DNA of 64,000 nt, taken from an uncultured Clostridia bacterium (GTDB lineage: Bacteria > Bacillota > Clostridia > Christensenellales > UBA1750). Numbering within the stretch: the first letter of the stretch is position 1; each line of letters opens with the position of its first letter. Location: assembly GCA_904393115.1 (NCBI GenBank), contig CAJFMX010000010.1, positions 1 to 64,000 of the forward strand, given 5' to 3'. This document shows, in pieces, positions 8,763 to 17,754 of the stretch. The notes under the pieces were generated by a model that worked only from the letters and a program-made list of their open reading frames with translations, was not told where the DNA came from and searched no databases. The translations under genes and the position numbers were made by a program.

Positions 8763-9102
8763 TGAAGAGATGTACGGAAAAAGTCCATTGTGCAGTGTAG
8801 CGCTAACAAATCCGAAAGAGCAGGATGCCATCGACATCCAGACCTGCGTGGCGTTGGAAATTTTCTGCGGCGGCCTTGGCCGCGGCGGGCAGCTGCCGGC
8901 ACCGGAGAAGCACGTTCCCTGCTCATGATCGGATAACCAGTAGGCGTGCGGAAATCTCCTTTTTCCCGTCGTCCGCGGTCGAACGGGATGTTTTTTGAGC
9001 TCGTGTATAGAATAGCGCATTCTGTATAGAAAACACAGTGACAGATCCGTGCCACTGTGCACATAACAAGTATTTTTCGGAAAAGAGAGGGGAAAAACCA
9101 CC
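8763..9102 (+). other. Intergenic region; GC-rich stretch that may be a coding remnant
   Basis: About 340 bases without a convincing gene. 8820-8930 is much more GC-rich than the sigma/anti-sigma genes and is open in one frame up to the TGA at 8926, with no start or RBS, so it may be a gene remnant left at the edge of the AT-rich block. It is followed by the terminator-like hairpin at 8965-8996 and by CAGTG/CACTG arms near 9038-9057. Confidence 0.3.
8965..8996 (+). terminator. Possible rho-independent terminator
   Basis: CCCGT (8965-8969) pairs with ACGGG (8983-8987), with CG/CG pairing possible inside, followed by six T at 8991-8996. The stem is short; it would end transcription from the sigma/anti-sigma pair. 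Confidence 0.5.
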
Positions 9103-10305
9103 ATGAAAAATCTGAGAAAGTGCGCGCTGGTGCTGTGCCTGACCGCGCTGTTCTTCCTGACGGGCTGCGGTTTGCAGATCACAATCGACGTCGCGCCGAC
9201 TGCCACGCCGCTGGCGCTGCCGACGAGCACCCCCGCGGCAGCTGAGGAAACGCCGACCGCCCCGGCAACGGCCTTGGTGCCGCCGACGGGCACAGCCGCC
9301 GCCGATCCGATCCCGGCAACCCCCGCGCCGACCGCCCCGGCAACGCCCGCGGCGGCGGCGACAACAGCACCCACGGCAACCCCTGCGTCCACGACAACCC
9401 CTGAGCCGAGCGTGCCATCCCAGCGCTCCAGCCTGGAGGAGGCGCTGGAGATCTTCGGTGGGCCCTATCTGAACGAGGACGAGGAGATGGCCTCCCTCTG
9501 TGCTGAGTGGGGCATACAGGATGAACGCGGGAATCCTGCTGCCGCGTTTGAGATGACACAAGATGGCGGTGGACGCTGGAGCGCCGAAATTGAATTGGAG
9601 CACGGATATTTTTACGCGAGATATGATGAAAAACTGTGCAGGACGAGCAGCTTCTACATTCGCGACAGCGAACTGCAGGGAAAAAAGGTGGACTGGGTGC
9701 AAGCGCTGCAGGGCGAGAATTGGTGTCTTGTGATGCATGATGTGCCGCGGGAGGAAGTGCCAAGAGAATGGCCGCAAATTGTGGGTTTTGAAGACGAGAA
9801 ATTTGGCGATACGGTGGACTTGATCTGTCTGCTCTCCGATTGGGGGGAGATATTGGGCGGGTACATCGTTCCGCTGGGGAGCAGAATCCTTCTTTTTGAA
9901 GACGATGCGGTTCTGCATGATGAGAAGGATGAAAGCTTCATTGTAGACCTGCGTACCAACACCATTCGCTCCGCTCTGAAGGATCAAACGCGGCGCTTTG
10001 CCGATGGCTCCTATGTGGGGTCCTCTTGGAGTCTCAATGAAAAGGAGACACCGCAGGAAATCCAATTTTGTCGCGCAGACGGAACCGTCTACCGTACCAT
10101 GCAGCCCGAGGAGTTTTATGACCGCATCGACGCGGAGCTGGCAGCGCGCAGCCGCGATGGCTACACATTCTCGCTCATCACTAAGCATTACATCCAGTTC
10201 GTGAGCCCCACGGAATGCCACATCCTCTTCTATCCCTACATCGAGTACAACGGCGAATACATTTCCACAAGCTATGAACTCTGTCTGCTGGCCTTTGAAG
10301 TCTAA
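9103..10305 (+). CDS. Lipoprotein of unknown function (paralogue of the next gene)
   Basis: 400 residues. A lipoprotein signal peptide ends in the lipobox LTGC (Cys 25). It is followed by about 80 residues rich in Thr, Pro and Ala (TATPLALPTSTPAAAEETP and similar), a cell-wall-spanning linker, and then a globular domain starting near GPYLNEDEEMASLCAEWGI. The same domain occurs in the next gene (GLYLNEVDEIAAMREELGV), including YASYDE-type and FGDTVDLICLLS / FGETVELLCTVS segments. An AGAGAGGGG element precedes the ATG. No enzyme motif was recognised. Confidence 0.72.
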   Translation: MKNLRKCALVLCLTALFFLTGCGLQITIDVAPTATPLALPTSTPAAAEETPTAPATALVPPTGTAAADPIPATPAPTAPATPAAAATTAPTATPASTTTPEPSVPSQRSSLEEALEIFGGPYLNEDEEMASLCAEWGIQDERGNPAAAFEMTQDGGGRWSAEIELEHGYFYARYDEKLCRTSSFYIRDSELQGKKVDWVQALQGENWCLVMHDVPREEVPREWPQIVGFEDEKFGDTVDLICLLSDWGEILGGYIVPLGSRILLFEDDAVLHDEKDESFIVDLRTNTIRSALKDQTRRFADGSYVGSSWSLNEKETPQEIQFCRADGTVYRTMQPEEFYDRIDAELAARSRDGYTFSLITKHYIQFVSPTECHILFYPYIEYNGEYISTSYELCLLAFEV

Positions 10306-10352
10306 GGGTTCTTTTCAGGAGGGAAATGAGAAAAAACGAAGGAGGATGCCCC

Positions 10353-11732
10353 ATGCCCAGTGCAGGAAAGCGCGCCCTGGCGTTGCTGCTATGCCTGACA
10401 ACCCTCTCAGCCCTGAGCGGCTGCATGTCCGCGGAGCTTGTCGCGGGCCGGCTTACGGAAACTGTGCTGCCCCTACCCACGCCCACTGCGGAGGCTGTGC
10501 CGACGACTGCCCCTACGCAGAGCGCTTCTACAAGCCTTTCTACACCCGAGCTGTCTCCGGATCGTTCCCCCGCACCGACCCTGTCGGTTGAACCGAGCGG
10601 TGCGGCTCCGTCGAGCGCCACAGCCACGCCGACCGCAAGGCCCGGTCCTACGCCGACGATCCCGAGCGGGGAAGAGGCGATGTCGCACTTTGACGGCTTG
10701 TACCTCAACGAGGTGGACGAGATTGCGGCCATGCGCGAGGAGCTGGGCGTGCGCGACGACCGCATCGACCAGCGTAACGTGATTCAGCTCCGGTGTGCCG
10801 GAGACCGATTTGGCGCCACCTATCCCTGCCAACGTGGCACATTCTACGCCAGCTATGACGAGAACCTGCAGCGCACCGGCTGCTTCTACCTGCCGCAGGA
10901 ACTGTATCAAGGGTATTCCATTGGGTGGAGCGCGCCCCAGGAGGATGGAACTTGGCACTTTTCCCTAGAGGAGTATCCTCTGTCCAAGGTGGAGGCGGAC
11001 ACAATGCGCATAACTGGCTTTGACGAAGAGGACTTTGGCGAGACCGTGGAACTGCTTTGTACGGTTTCCGCCACCGGGGAAATGCTGAAACAGGAGTGCA
11101 TCGCTCCGCAGGGACATTTAGGCTCCCTGTTCGGCAACATCCTTCTTACAGGGGACATGAAGGAAGAGAGACTCGTGATAGATCTGCGCACGAACACCGA
11201 GATAGACATCGGAGAGCAGTCCCTGGGAAGCATCACGCACATCGACGACGACTTGGTGGTCTGGTGGGTCTCAAGTGTTTCCGAGGGATACGAGGTGGAT
11301 AACATACTGGCGTGCAGCACGATCATCGGCCGTGAGATGTGGCGGCTACAGGTGCCCTTTGACGAGGACTATGTCGGCAGCATGGAGGACGGCACCTACT
11401 ACATCACCGATACCTACCTGGAGGAATTCGAGTATTACGCCGATCACTACGATGCGCCGGTTTACTTCTTTCGCGCGGACGTGGACCCCTATCTCGCCTA
11501 CGAGGAGGGAGAGGTGTACGCTGCGCTGAAGAGAACGCTGAACAGCATGGCGGAGGATGGCTTTACCTTCAGCGCCCCCTGCGGGTACAGCTTCCGCTTT
11601 CGGACGCCGACGAGTTTTCGTGCGATTTTTCATCCGTACTCGGGGTATCTCGGGAAAAACGGGGAATACAGCCCATATGGGGAATTCGTAGACGTCATGG
11701 ACTACGTCTGCGTGCTCGACGTGGAGATGTGA
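10353..11732 (+). CDS. Lipoprotein of unknown function (paralogue of the previous gene)
   Basis: 459 residues from ATG 10353, chosen because AAGGAGG lies 7 bases upstream and the signal peptide begins here (KRALALLLCLTTL, lipobox LSGC). A Thr/Pro/Ser-rich linker of about 85 residues precedes a domain that aligns along its length with the upstream lipoprotein (for example DLRTNTEIDIGEQSL against DLRTNTIRSALKDQT). The late segment FTFSAPCGYSFRFRTPTSF matches FTFSLITKHYIQFVSPTEC. Tandem duplication with strong divergence is the simplest history. Role unknown; an envelope-stress target of the nearby ECF sigma is possible but unproven. Confidence 0.72.
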   Translation: MPSAGKRALALLLCLTTLSALSGCMSAELVAGRLTETVLPLPTPTAEAVPTTAPTQSASTSLSTPELSPDRSPAPTLSVEPSGAAPSSATATPTARPGPTPTIPSGEEAMSHFDGLYLNEVDEIAAMREELGVRDDRIDQRNVIQLRCAGDRFGATYPCQRGTFYASYDENLQRTGCFYLPQELYQGYSIGWSAPQEDGTWHFSLEEYPLSKVEADTMRITGFDEEDFGETVELLCTVSATGEMLKQECIAPQGHLGSLFGNILLTGDMKEERLVIDLRTNTEIDIGEQSLGSITHIDDDLVVWWVSSVSEGYEVDNILACSTIIGREMWRLQVPFDEDYVGSMEDGTYYITDTYLEEFEYYADHYDAPVYFFRADVDPYLAYEEGEVYAALKRTLNSMAEDGFTFSAPCGYSFRFRTPTSFRAIFHPYSGYLGKNGEYSPYGEFVDVMDYVCVLDVEM

Positions 11733-11772
11733 GCGCCGCGGAAGAAATCGAGAAAGAGAGGGTGTGTTTCCC

Positions 11773-13080
11773 ATGAAAACGCGTCGGCCGCTCCTTGCGG
11801 CGCTGATCCTGCTGAGCGCGCTGCTCTGCGCCTGCACGCCGCCGGACAAGGCCGTGATCCTCGTTCCAACGCCCGTGCAGACGCATGACTCGGCCTTTGA
11901 CCCCACGCCCGCGCCCGTGGACGTCGACTTTTCCGCCTGCACGCAAGCCCTGGAGGCCGTGCCCTTCTCGCCCTACGAGTGGGAGCTGCCGATCGAAATT
12001 TCCATGTACTCGTCGTGGGCGGATGCGCTGCCCACCGGGCCGGTGGAGATGGCCTGCGCGATGCAGAACATGCAGGGCGTGGTCTTCGTCGGGACGGAGG
12101 AGGATGGGCGGCAGTTCCTCGCGGCGATCGACCTGGAGCGCGCAAAGGCCAAGCGCCTCTACACGCTCGAGGCGGGCATGCGCGTGACCTCCCTCGTGCA
12201 GACCAAGAAATACGGCCGCGCGGACGAGACCGGGGCCTTCACCTGGACGGAAACGGATGGCGACGCCTGGCGCCTGCGCCTCTACGACGAGCGGCTGACC
12301 GGCGACCCGGCGGCCGACGCCGCGCTGCTTGGCGAGACCACGCTGGAGCAGGGCGCGCTCTCCCAGGGGGATGCGTTCCTGCCCGCGCAGTCCAGCGCGG
12401 AGCTCGCCGACGATCTGCTGACCTTCGCCCTGCTGAGCCAGGGCGAGCCGACGCTGCGCACCGCCAGCCACGGCGGCGTGTCCTACCCCCTGCCCGGCGC
12501 GGAGCCGGTCTGCTATGCGGGCGCGCCCGTGTGCAAGGTTGGGGAGTGGAACCTCGTCTACCTGGAGGAGCGGGACGGCGTCCGGTACTTCTGCTTCGCC
12601 GCCCTGGACGAGGGCGCACAGCGCTTTGCGGAGGTCTTCCGCGCCTCCTACCGGCTGCCCGAGGGGGAGGAGATCGTGCAGATCCTGGAGATGCACATGG
12701 ACAGCCCTTCGGCCTGGCGCATCTGCTTCCGCACGAGTGCGGGGAAGATCTACTGGCACGAGCGACGGGCCGACGGCACGGCGGACACGCGGCTCGTGGC
12801 GGCGGACGTGGTGGCGGCGGAGGGGACGCTCTATGCCGACGCCTTTGCCATCTCCACGCAGCAGAGCCGGCTCGTGCGGTTCCGGAGCGACCAGGAAACG
12901 CTGAAGGAATTCTTCCTCGATCGTGGGGACATGCCCGCGGAGCTGACGGCGATCACGGCCGCCTACACGGGCGAGTACGCGCATGAGCCCTATGGGATTT
13001 TCGTCTTTGCCGTCGCAGAGGGCAAGCCGCGGCTCTTCCACATGGAGATCGACAGCGAGGGCCGGGAGGCCAGCAATTGA
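11773..13080 (+). CDS. Lipoprotein of unknown function (first of a second tandem pair)
   Basis: 435 residues from ATG 11773. The signal peptide RRPLLAALILLSALLCAC ends in the lipobox LCAC. After a short linker the mature protein opens with VDVDFSACTQALE. The region GMRVTSLVQTKK ... FTWTETDGDAWRLRLYDE is nearly repeated in the next gene. Alternating beta-strand-like segments are compatible with a propeller or repeat fold, which is inference. GAAAGAGAGGG lies about 10 bases upstream of the start. Confidence 0.7.
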   Translation: MKTRRPLLAALILLSALLCACTPPDKAVILVPTPVQTHDSAFDPTPAPVDVDFSACTQALEAVPFSPYEWELPIEISMYSSWADALPTGPVEMACAMQNMQGVVFVGTEEDGRQFLAAIDLERAKAKRLYTLEAGMRVTSLVQTKKYGRADETGAFTWTETDGDAWRLRLYDERLTGDPAADAALLGETTLEQGALSQGDAFLPAQSSAELADDLLTFALLSQGEPTLRTASHGGVSYPLPGAEPVCYAGAPVCKVGEWNLVYLEERDGVRYFCFAALDEGAQRFAEVFRASYRLPEGEEIVQILEMHMDSPSAWRICFRTSAGKIYWHERRADGTADTRLVAADVVAAEGTLYADAFAISTQQSRLVRFRSDQETLKEFFLDRGDMPAELTAITAAYTGEYAHEPYGIFVFAVAEGKPRLFHMEIDSEGREASN

Positions 13081-13103
13081 GCACGAAGAGAGGAGAAAAC
13101 GCG

Positions 13104-14456
13104 ATGAAAGCCGTTCACTGCCTGCCGCGCCGCGCGGGGATCGCCCTCCTTGCGCTGGCGCTGCTGCTGCTCAATGCCTGCATGGCGGAGGAGACGGTGC
13201 TCCTGCCCACGGAGGCGGCCACGGAAGCTGCGTCCCCTGCCGCGACCGCAGCGCCGGAGCCCACACCCACTGCGTCCCTTGCGCCCGTGGACGTGGACTT
13301 CAGCACCTGCACCGAGCCCCTGGAGAAAAAGCCGTACATGCCGTTTTCCTTGCATCCGCACCGGATCCTCCGCCGCGCGCTCACGGGCTTTCCCGCCACG
13401 GCGCAGGTGGAGAGGGCCTGCGCGCTGCGGGACCTGGGCGGCGTGATCCTGGTCGGCACGGACGAAACCGGCCGCCAGTTCCTCGCGGGGCTCAGCACGG
13501 AGACCTGGACGTGCGAGGTGTTCTACATGCTCGGGGAAGGGATGCGCGTGACCTCCCTCGGCCAGGCCGCTTCCTCGGGGCGCTACAACGAGAGCGGGGC
13601 CTTTGCCTGGACGGAGACGGACGGCGACGCCTGGCGCCTGCGCCTGTACGACGAGCGCCTGCAGGAGGGGGAGAGCGCCGAGCTGCTCGCCGAGACCACG
13701 CTGGCCTCCGGCGCGCTCTCGCAGGGCAGCGCGTTCTTGCCCCAGCTGCGCTCGCGGACCTCGTACTGGAAAACAACCGTTTACGCGGTCTACGACTCGC
13801 CCGAGGGCGCGATGCGCCTGGAATTGGGCTCCGGGGAAACCTTTGCACTCTCCGGCTTTACGCCGTTCTGCTGCGAGAACGCGCCCATCTGGTCGCCCGC
13901 CTACGACACAGCCTTTGCCATCGTGCAGCAGGACGGCCAGCTGGCCCTGCGCGTCTGGAAGGAGGACAAAGAGGCGGGGGAGATGTATGAAGACGCAACC
14001 TTCACGCTGCGCCTGCCGGACGGCGAAATGCCGACAAAGCTCCTGAGCACGTACTGGGGGTACGCGGATACAGATGACTACTCGTTTTGCTTGCTGACGG
14101 ACGCCGGGAACCTCTACTGGTACGATTGGGAGAAGAACGCGTACGATCCCCCACAGGAGGAGACCCTGCTCGTGGCGCGGGACGTCGTGGCCGCAGAGCC
14201 CTGCAGCCATACGGAGGCCTGGTTCCTCTCTCCGGAGTGTGACAACCTCCTGAAATTCTACGACAGCGAGGAGCGCGTGACGGCATTCCGTCTGTCGGAA
14301 AAGCCGGTGGAGCTCACGGCCGTTACCTCCGGCTATACGGATGAGCGCAGGAGCGAACCGCACGAGACCTTTGTGTTTGGCACCGAGGAGGGTGTGCCCG
14401 TGGTCTTCGTGCTGGAGGAAGCGGATGACTACCGCGCGGATTGGGGCGGTGCATAA
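13104..14456 (+). CDS. Lipoprotein of unknown function (second of the tandem pair)
   Basis: 450 residues from ATG 13104, which has AGAGGAG upstream. The lipobox is LNAC (in LALALLLLNAC). After a Thr/Ala/Pro linker it repeats the motifs of the previous gene: VDVDFSTCTEPLE, GMRVTSLGQAASS and WTETDGDAWRLRLYDERL. The pair overlaps in operon layout (23-base gap). Four lipoproteins in a row in two paralogous pairs suggests a locally expanding surface family. Confidence 0.7.
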   Translation: MKAVHCLPRRAGIALLALALLLLNACMAEETVLLPTEAATEAASPAATAAPEPTPTASLAPVDVDFSTCTEPLEKKPYMPFSLHPHRILRRALTGFPATAQVERACALRDLGGVILVGTDETGRQFLAGLSTETWTCEVFYMLGEGMRVTSLGQAASSGRYNESGAFAWTETDGDAWRLRLYDERLQEGESAELLAETTLASGALSQGSAFLPQLRSRTSYWKTTVYAVYDSPEGAMRLELGSGETFALSGFTPFCCENAPIWSPAYDTAFAIVQQDGQLALRVWKEDKEAGEMYEDATFTLRLPDGEMPTKLLSTYWGYADTDDYSFCLLTDAGNLYWYDWEKNAYDPPQEETLLVARDVVAAEPCSHTEAWFLSPECDNLLKFYDSEERVTAFRLSEKPVELTAVTSGYTDERRSEPHETFVFGTEEGVPVVFVLEEADDYRADWGGA

Positions 14457-14553
14457 TGGCCCGGCCTTGTCACTGTTTGGGAAAGGCATCTTCTGGTATT
14501 CTATGTGCAAGCAAGGGCCCTTGCCAAAGAAACCAAAGGAGTGAATTTCTCAA

Positions 14554-15729
14554 ATGGCAACCTATAAGCTGAATTCCTATGGCGTTGTGGAATACCCCCC
14601 TAACGATGCAGATGACAACCCGTTCATCAATTCGACGGAGGTCGCGGAGCACTTTCCGATGAAGGAATTTACCTGCTCGCAGCCGGGCGATACGACTTGG
14701 ATTCATCCGCAGTTGGCATACGCCCTGGAAAAGCTGCGCACGGAGTTCTTTCGGCGCGCGATAACGATTTACTCCGGGCACCGGACGGTAGCGTACAACG
14801 ACAATCTTGCCGGGAAGGGAAACGGCACGGCATGGAACAGCGAGCACATCTACGGCACGGCGGCGGACATCCATCCTTCCCGGCGTGAAGGTTGGACAGA
14901 GGAAAGCCGGCAGTGGGTGGAGGACGCGATTGCCATCTACCGCAACCGCAGCGCCTATGGCTTGCGCGGCGTGGGTCTCTACGACTACGCGGGCAGTGAT
15001 GCAGGCAAAAGCTACATCCACGTGGATGTGGGACCGGGTTCCTCTGCGCCGAGCCTCAAAGAGGGGATGAAGCGGGAGGAGCGGCCTTCCTTCTGGTATC
15101 AGTGGATCCGCAACCCCGTGCAGGGACAGGCCTACGCGATCTACCTGTACGAATCGGACAAAATCCGCAAGCTGCTCAACAACCTGCAGGCCAGCGGAGG
15201 CGATCCCCGCGACTACATCAGCGGGCTGACCGGCGGCAAGACGCGCGTTGTCGTGCATGGAGAGGAGGAGTCCTCCGGCGGCGACAGCTCCTATTCGGAC
15301 ACCTTTACGGAGTATCGCGGCCGGACGAAGCTCCTGCAGCTGTATCTGCGCTTCCGCGGCATGTACTCCGGCTCGGTGGACGGCATCTACGGTTCCGGCA
15401 CGGCCGCAGGCGTTCGCGAATTCCAGGAGGAAAACGACCTCGACAACGATGGCGTCATCGTCTGGGACGGCGGAAACACCTTCCCGATGATGTTCCCCAC
15501 GCTGCGCCGCGGCCAGCGGGATTCGGACTCCCCGGCGCTGACGCGCAATCGAAACATTGCCTTCCTGCAGACGATCCTTGCGGAGGAGCTCGGGTATTCC
15601 TACGTCGGAGAGGCGGACGGAATCTTTGGCAGCAACACCGAGAAGGCGGTGGAGGACATCCAGGGCTCTGGCGCGGACGGCATCGCCGGCCCGCTCACCT
15701 GGGACCAGATCGCAACGCTTCTGGAGTAA
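14554..15729 (+). CDS. M15-type D,D-peptidase-like protein with two peptidoglycan-binding repeats
   Basis: 391 residues. The N-terminal domain (about 1-170) has the Zn-peptidase layout of M15A/DUF882 proteins: TIYSGHRTVAYND, SEHIYGTAADIHP (H and D ligands) and SYIHVDVGP (HVD). The C-terminal half carries two peptidoglycan-binding type 1 repeats, GSVDGIYGSGTAAGVREFQ and GEADGIFGSNTEKAVEDIQ. There is no signal peptide, as in phage endolysins and some sporulation or lysis enzymes that are released by holins or cell lysis. GGAGTG precedes the ATG. It may cleave D-Ala peptide bonds in cell wall. Confidence 0.78.
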   Translation: MATYKLNSYGVVEYPPNDADDNPFINSTEVAEHFPMKEFTCSQPGDTTWIHPQLAYALEKLRTEFFRRAITIYSGHRTVAYNDNLAGKGNGTAWNSEHIYGTAADIHPSRREGWTEESRQWVEDAIAIYRNRSAYGLRGVGLYDYAGSDAGKSYIHVDVGPGSSAPSLKEGMKREERPSFWYQWIRNPVQGQAYAIYLYESDKIRKLLNNLQASGGDPRDYISGLTGGKTRVVVHGEEESSGGDSSYSDTFTEYRGRTKLLQLYLRFRGMYSGSVDGIYGSGTAAGVREFQEENDLDNDGVIVWDGGNTFPMMFPTLRRGQRDSDSPALTRNRNIAFLQTILAEELGYSYVGEADGIFGSNTEKAVEDIQGSGADGIAGPLTWDQIATLLE

Positions 15730-15744
15730 TCCCTCGGATGCAAG

Positions 15745-15781
15745 GAAATGGGCCGCCCAGATGGGCAGCCCATTTCTTTTT
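15745..15781 (+). terminator. Rho-independent terminator after the M15-like peptidase gene
   Basis: GAAATGGGC (15745-15753) pairs with GCCCATTTC (15767-15775), with further GCCCA/TGGGC pairing inside, then CTTTTTC. It faces the convergent oleate hydratase gene. Confidence 0.75.
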
Positions 15782-15842
15782 CGGACGGAGCGAGCGTTCC
15801 CGCGGCGGGGGTTGGGGAAGCGGGAGGGAGCGCCCCGGCGGG

Positions 15843-17618
15843 TTAGATCAAGTGGTATTCCTGCAGCAGTTTCTCCACGTCGGTGCCGGAGACGGCCTTC
15901 AGAACCTCCTTCAGGGCGATCCGCTCCTTCAGCCCAAGCTCCATGTCGGTGAGCTTTCGGCCGTCCCGCAGCTGGACCGCCGCGTTCAGCAGGTCCCGAA
16001 CGTCGTACACGCTGGCCCAGACCTCGGGCACGGCCCGGTCGATGTCCAGCAGGGTATACACGGCCTCCATGCCGGTGCGCATGGAATACTCCGTGGTGAA
16101 GATGGTGTCTCGGGGCGTCTCGGCAAACTGGCCGATAAAGGCGAAATTGACGGCGCCCTTGGGCACCACATCCGGCCGGTCGCCCGCCGCACGCGGCATG
16201 AAGAAGGCGGTGATGTAGGGCATCATGCAGGGGATGGTGTTTGCGCTGCGGGCGGCCAGACCCTCGATCTCGCTTTCGGGGACGCCCAGATGGTAGAGCC
16301 ACTCCATGCAGATCTCCTTTCCGGTGCATTCCCGCATGGGCTTTTTCACGAAATTGCCCGGCCGGTCGCTGAACAGGCCGTAAATCCACCCCACCAGCTG
16401 CCCCTTCGGCTGGCTGCGGAACTGCGGCTGGCGGTTGAAGGTCCAGCTCAAAAGCCAGTTGGAGTCCTTGGCCGTGACGATGCCGCCGGTGACCACCCTG
16501 CCGCTGAAGGGGTCCCGCTGGCAGATCCGCTGGATATAGGGCGGGATCTGATCGTCCAGGGTGGTGACGGTGGCGCTCATCCAGTTGGTCTTTTCCGCGT
16601 CGCTGCAGAACTTGTCCGGGCGGCCGAAGGCGGGGTCCTGCGCGGCGATGCGCCGCCACAGATCCCAGCCGCCCCCCTCCTTGAGGTCGGGGCAGTAGGC
16701 GGCGGGGCGGTCCTGGGAGCCGAGGGCAGAGTTCTCCACGCAGCCGCCGGGGGTGAGGAACAGCAGGTCGTCCTCCGTCAGGTCCAAGGTCTGCTCCCCG
16801 TCCGCGGCGGAGAAGCGGATCTGCCGGGCGGTCTTTTTTCCGCCGGCGATCTCGAAGCGCACGTCCACGACCTTTGTGCGGTAGTGGAACTGCACCCCGG
16901 CCTTCTCCAGGTATTGGACCATGGGCAGAATCATGGACTCATACTGGTTGTAGCGCGTGAAGCGCAGGGCGCGGAAATCCGGCAGGCCGCCGATGTGATG
17001 AATGTAGCGGCGGAGGTAGAGCTTCATCTCCAGGGCGCTGTGCCAATTTTCAAAGGCGAACATGGTGCGCCAATAGAGCCAGAAATTCGAATTCAGCACC
17101 GCGTCGCTGAAGAAGTCCGTGATGGGGCGGTCGTAGAGCGCCTCGTCCGGGGTGAAGAACAGGCGCAGGATCTCCAGGGCGCCCTTGTCGCTCAGGCCGA
17201 ACTTTCCGTCGGTGTGGGCGTCGCGGCCCCGATCCACCGTGGCCCGCATCAGGGAATAGTTGGGGTCGCGCTTGTTCAGGTAGTAGTACTCGTCCAGGAC
17301 GCTTAGGTCCGGGGATTCGATGGAGGGGATGGAGCGGAACAGGTCCCACATCACCTCGAAGTGGTTGTCCATCTCCCGGCCGCCGCGCATCACATAGCCC
17401 AGCCCCGGGTATTCCCAGCCGTCGCAGGCCCCGCCGGGGATGGGGTCCTTCTCGAAGATGTGGATGTGCTTTCCGGGCATCTGCCCATCCCGCAAAAGGT
17501 AGCAGGCCGCCGTCAGGGCGGCAAGGCCCGTGCCCACGATGTAGGCAGACTTGCGCTCCACGCCCTCCGGCTTTTGGGGACGGACGAACGCCTCGTAGTT
17601 TCCGCTGGAATAATACAT
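15843..17618 (-). CDS. ohyA: Oleate hydratase
   Basis: 591 residues, the family's usual length. It adds water to the cis-9 double bond of oleate and related fatty acids, giving 10-hydroxy acids, and uses FAD as a structural cofactor. Visible signs are the N-terminal Rossmann motif AYIVGTGLAALTAACYLLRDG, the family stretch FEKDPIPGGACDGWEYPGLG with RGGREMDNHFEVMWDLF, and FCSDAEKTNWMSATVTT later in the protein. AAGGAGG lies 8 bases before the ATG. A TetR-type regulator lies directly upstream on the same strand. Fatty-acid detoxification is the accepted role in Gram-positive bacteria. Confidence 0.93.
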   Translation of the reverse strand: MYYSSGNYEAFVRPQKPEGVERKSAYIVGTGLAALTAACYLLRDGQMPGKHIHIFEKDPIPGGACDGWEYPGLGYVMRGGREMDNHFEVMWDLFRSIPSIESPDLSVLDEYYYLNKRDPNYSLMRATVDRGRDAHTDGKFGLSDKGALEILRLFFTPDEALYDRPITDFFSDAVLNSNFWLYWRTMFAFENWHSALEMKLYLRRYIHHIGGLPDFRALRFTRYNQYESMILPMVQYLEKAGVQFHYRTKVVDVRFEIAGGKKTARQIRFSAADGEQTLDLTEDDLLFLTPGGCVENSALGSQDRPAAYCPDLKEGGGWDLWRRIAAQDPAFGRPDKFCSDAEKTNWMSATVTTLDDQIPPYIQRICQRDPFSGRVVTGGIVTAKDSNWLLSWTFNRQPQFRSQPKGQLVGWIYGLFSDRPGNFVKKPMRECTGKEICMEWLYHLGVPESEIEGLAARSANTIPCMMPYITAFFMPRAAGDRPDVVPKGAVNFAFIGQFAETPRDTIFTTEYSMRTGMEAVYTLLDIDRAVPEVWASVYDVRDLLNAAVQLRDGRKLTDMELGLKERIALKEVLKAVSGTDVEKLLQEYHLI

Positions 17619-17650
17619 GAAAACGACCTCCTTGCGCTGAAGATGGTCCC

Positions 17651-17679
17651 ATTGTATCCGGCGGAAGCCGCGCCCACAA
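17651..17679 (-). promoter_or_regulatory. Probable promoter of oleate hydratase
   Basis: On the minus strand, TTGTGG (17674-17679) and TACAAT (17651-17656) are separated by 17 bases, about 33 bases before the ohyA start. Confidence 0.55.
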
Positions 17680-17687
17680 TAGACAAG

Positions 17688-17724
17688 GCGCCCCGGATGA
17701 TGAAAGCTTTATCATCTGGGGCGC
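17688..17724 (-). terminator. Long inverted repeat between tetR and ohyA (terminator or operator)
   Basis: GCGCCCC-GATGAT-AAG type arms form a near-perfect hairpin (GCGCCCC at 17688-17694, GGGGCGC at 17718-17724). On the minus strand it follows tetR and is trailed by a T-rich stretch, so it can end the tetR transcript just before the ohyA promoter. An operator role is also possible. Confidence 0.6.
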
Positions 17725-17754
17725 TTTGCGCAGAGGCCCTGTCCGCAGGGCGCG

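Noticed and set aside
12990-14510. Long minus-strand open frames opposite the lipoprotein genes and in many other GC-rich genes
   Set aside because: They are shadows of the plus-strand genes, caused by GC-rich third positions; they lack RBS, recognisable domains and consistent boundaries.
14511-14524. Perfect palindrome GCAAGGGCCCTTGC before the M15-like peptidase gene
   Set aside because: No T tract for a terminator and no clear promoter around it; a short GC-rich palindrome of this size is weak evidence alone.
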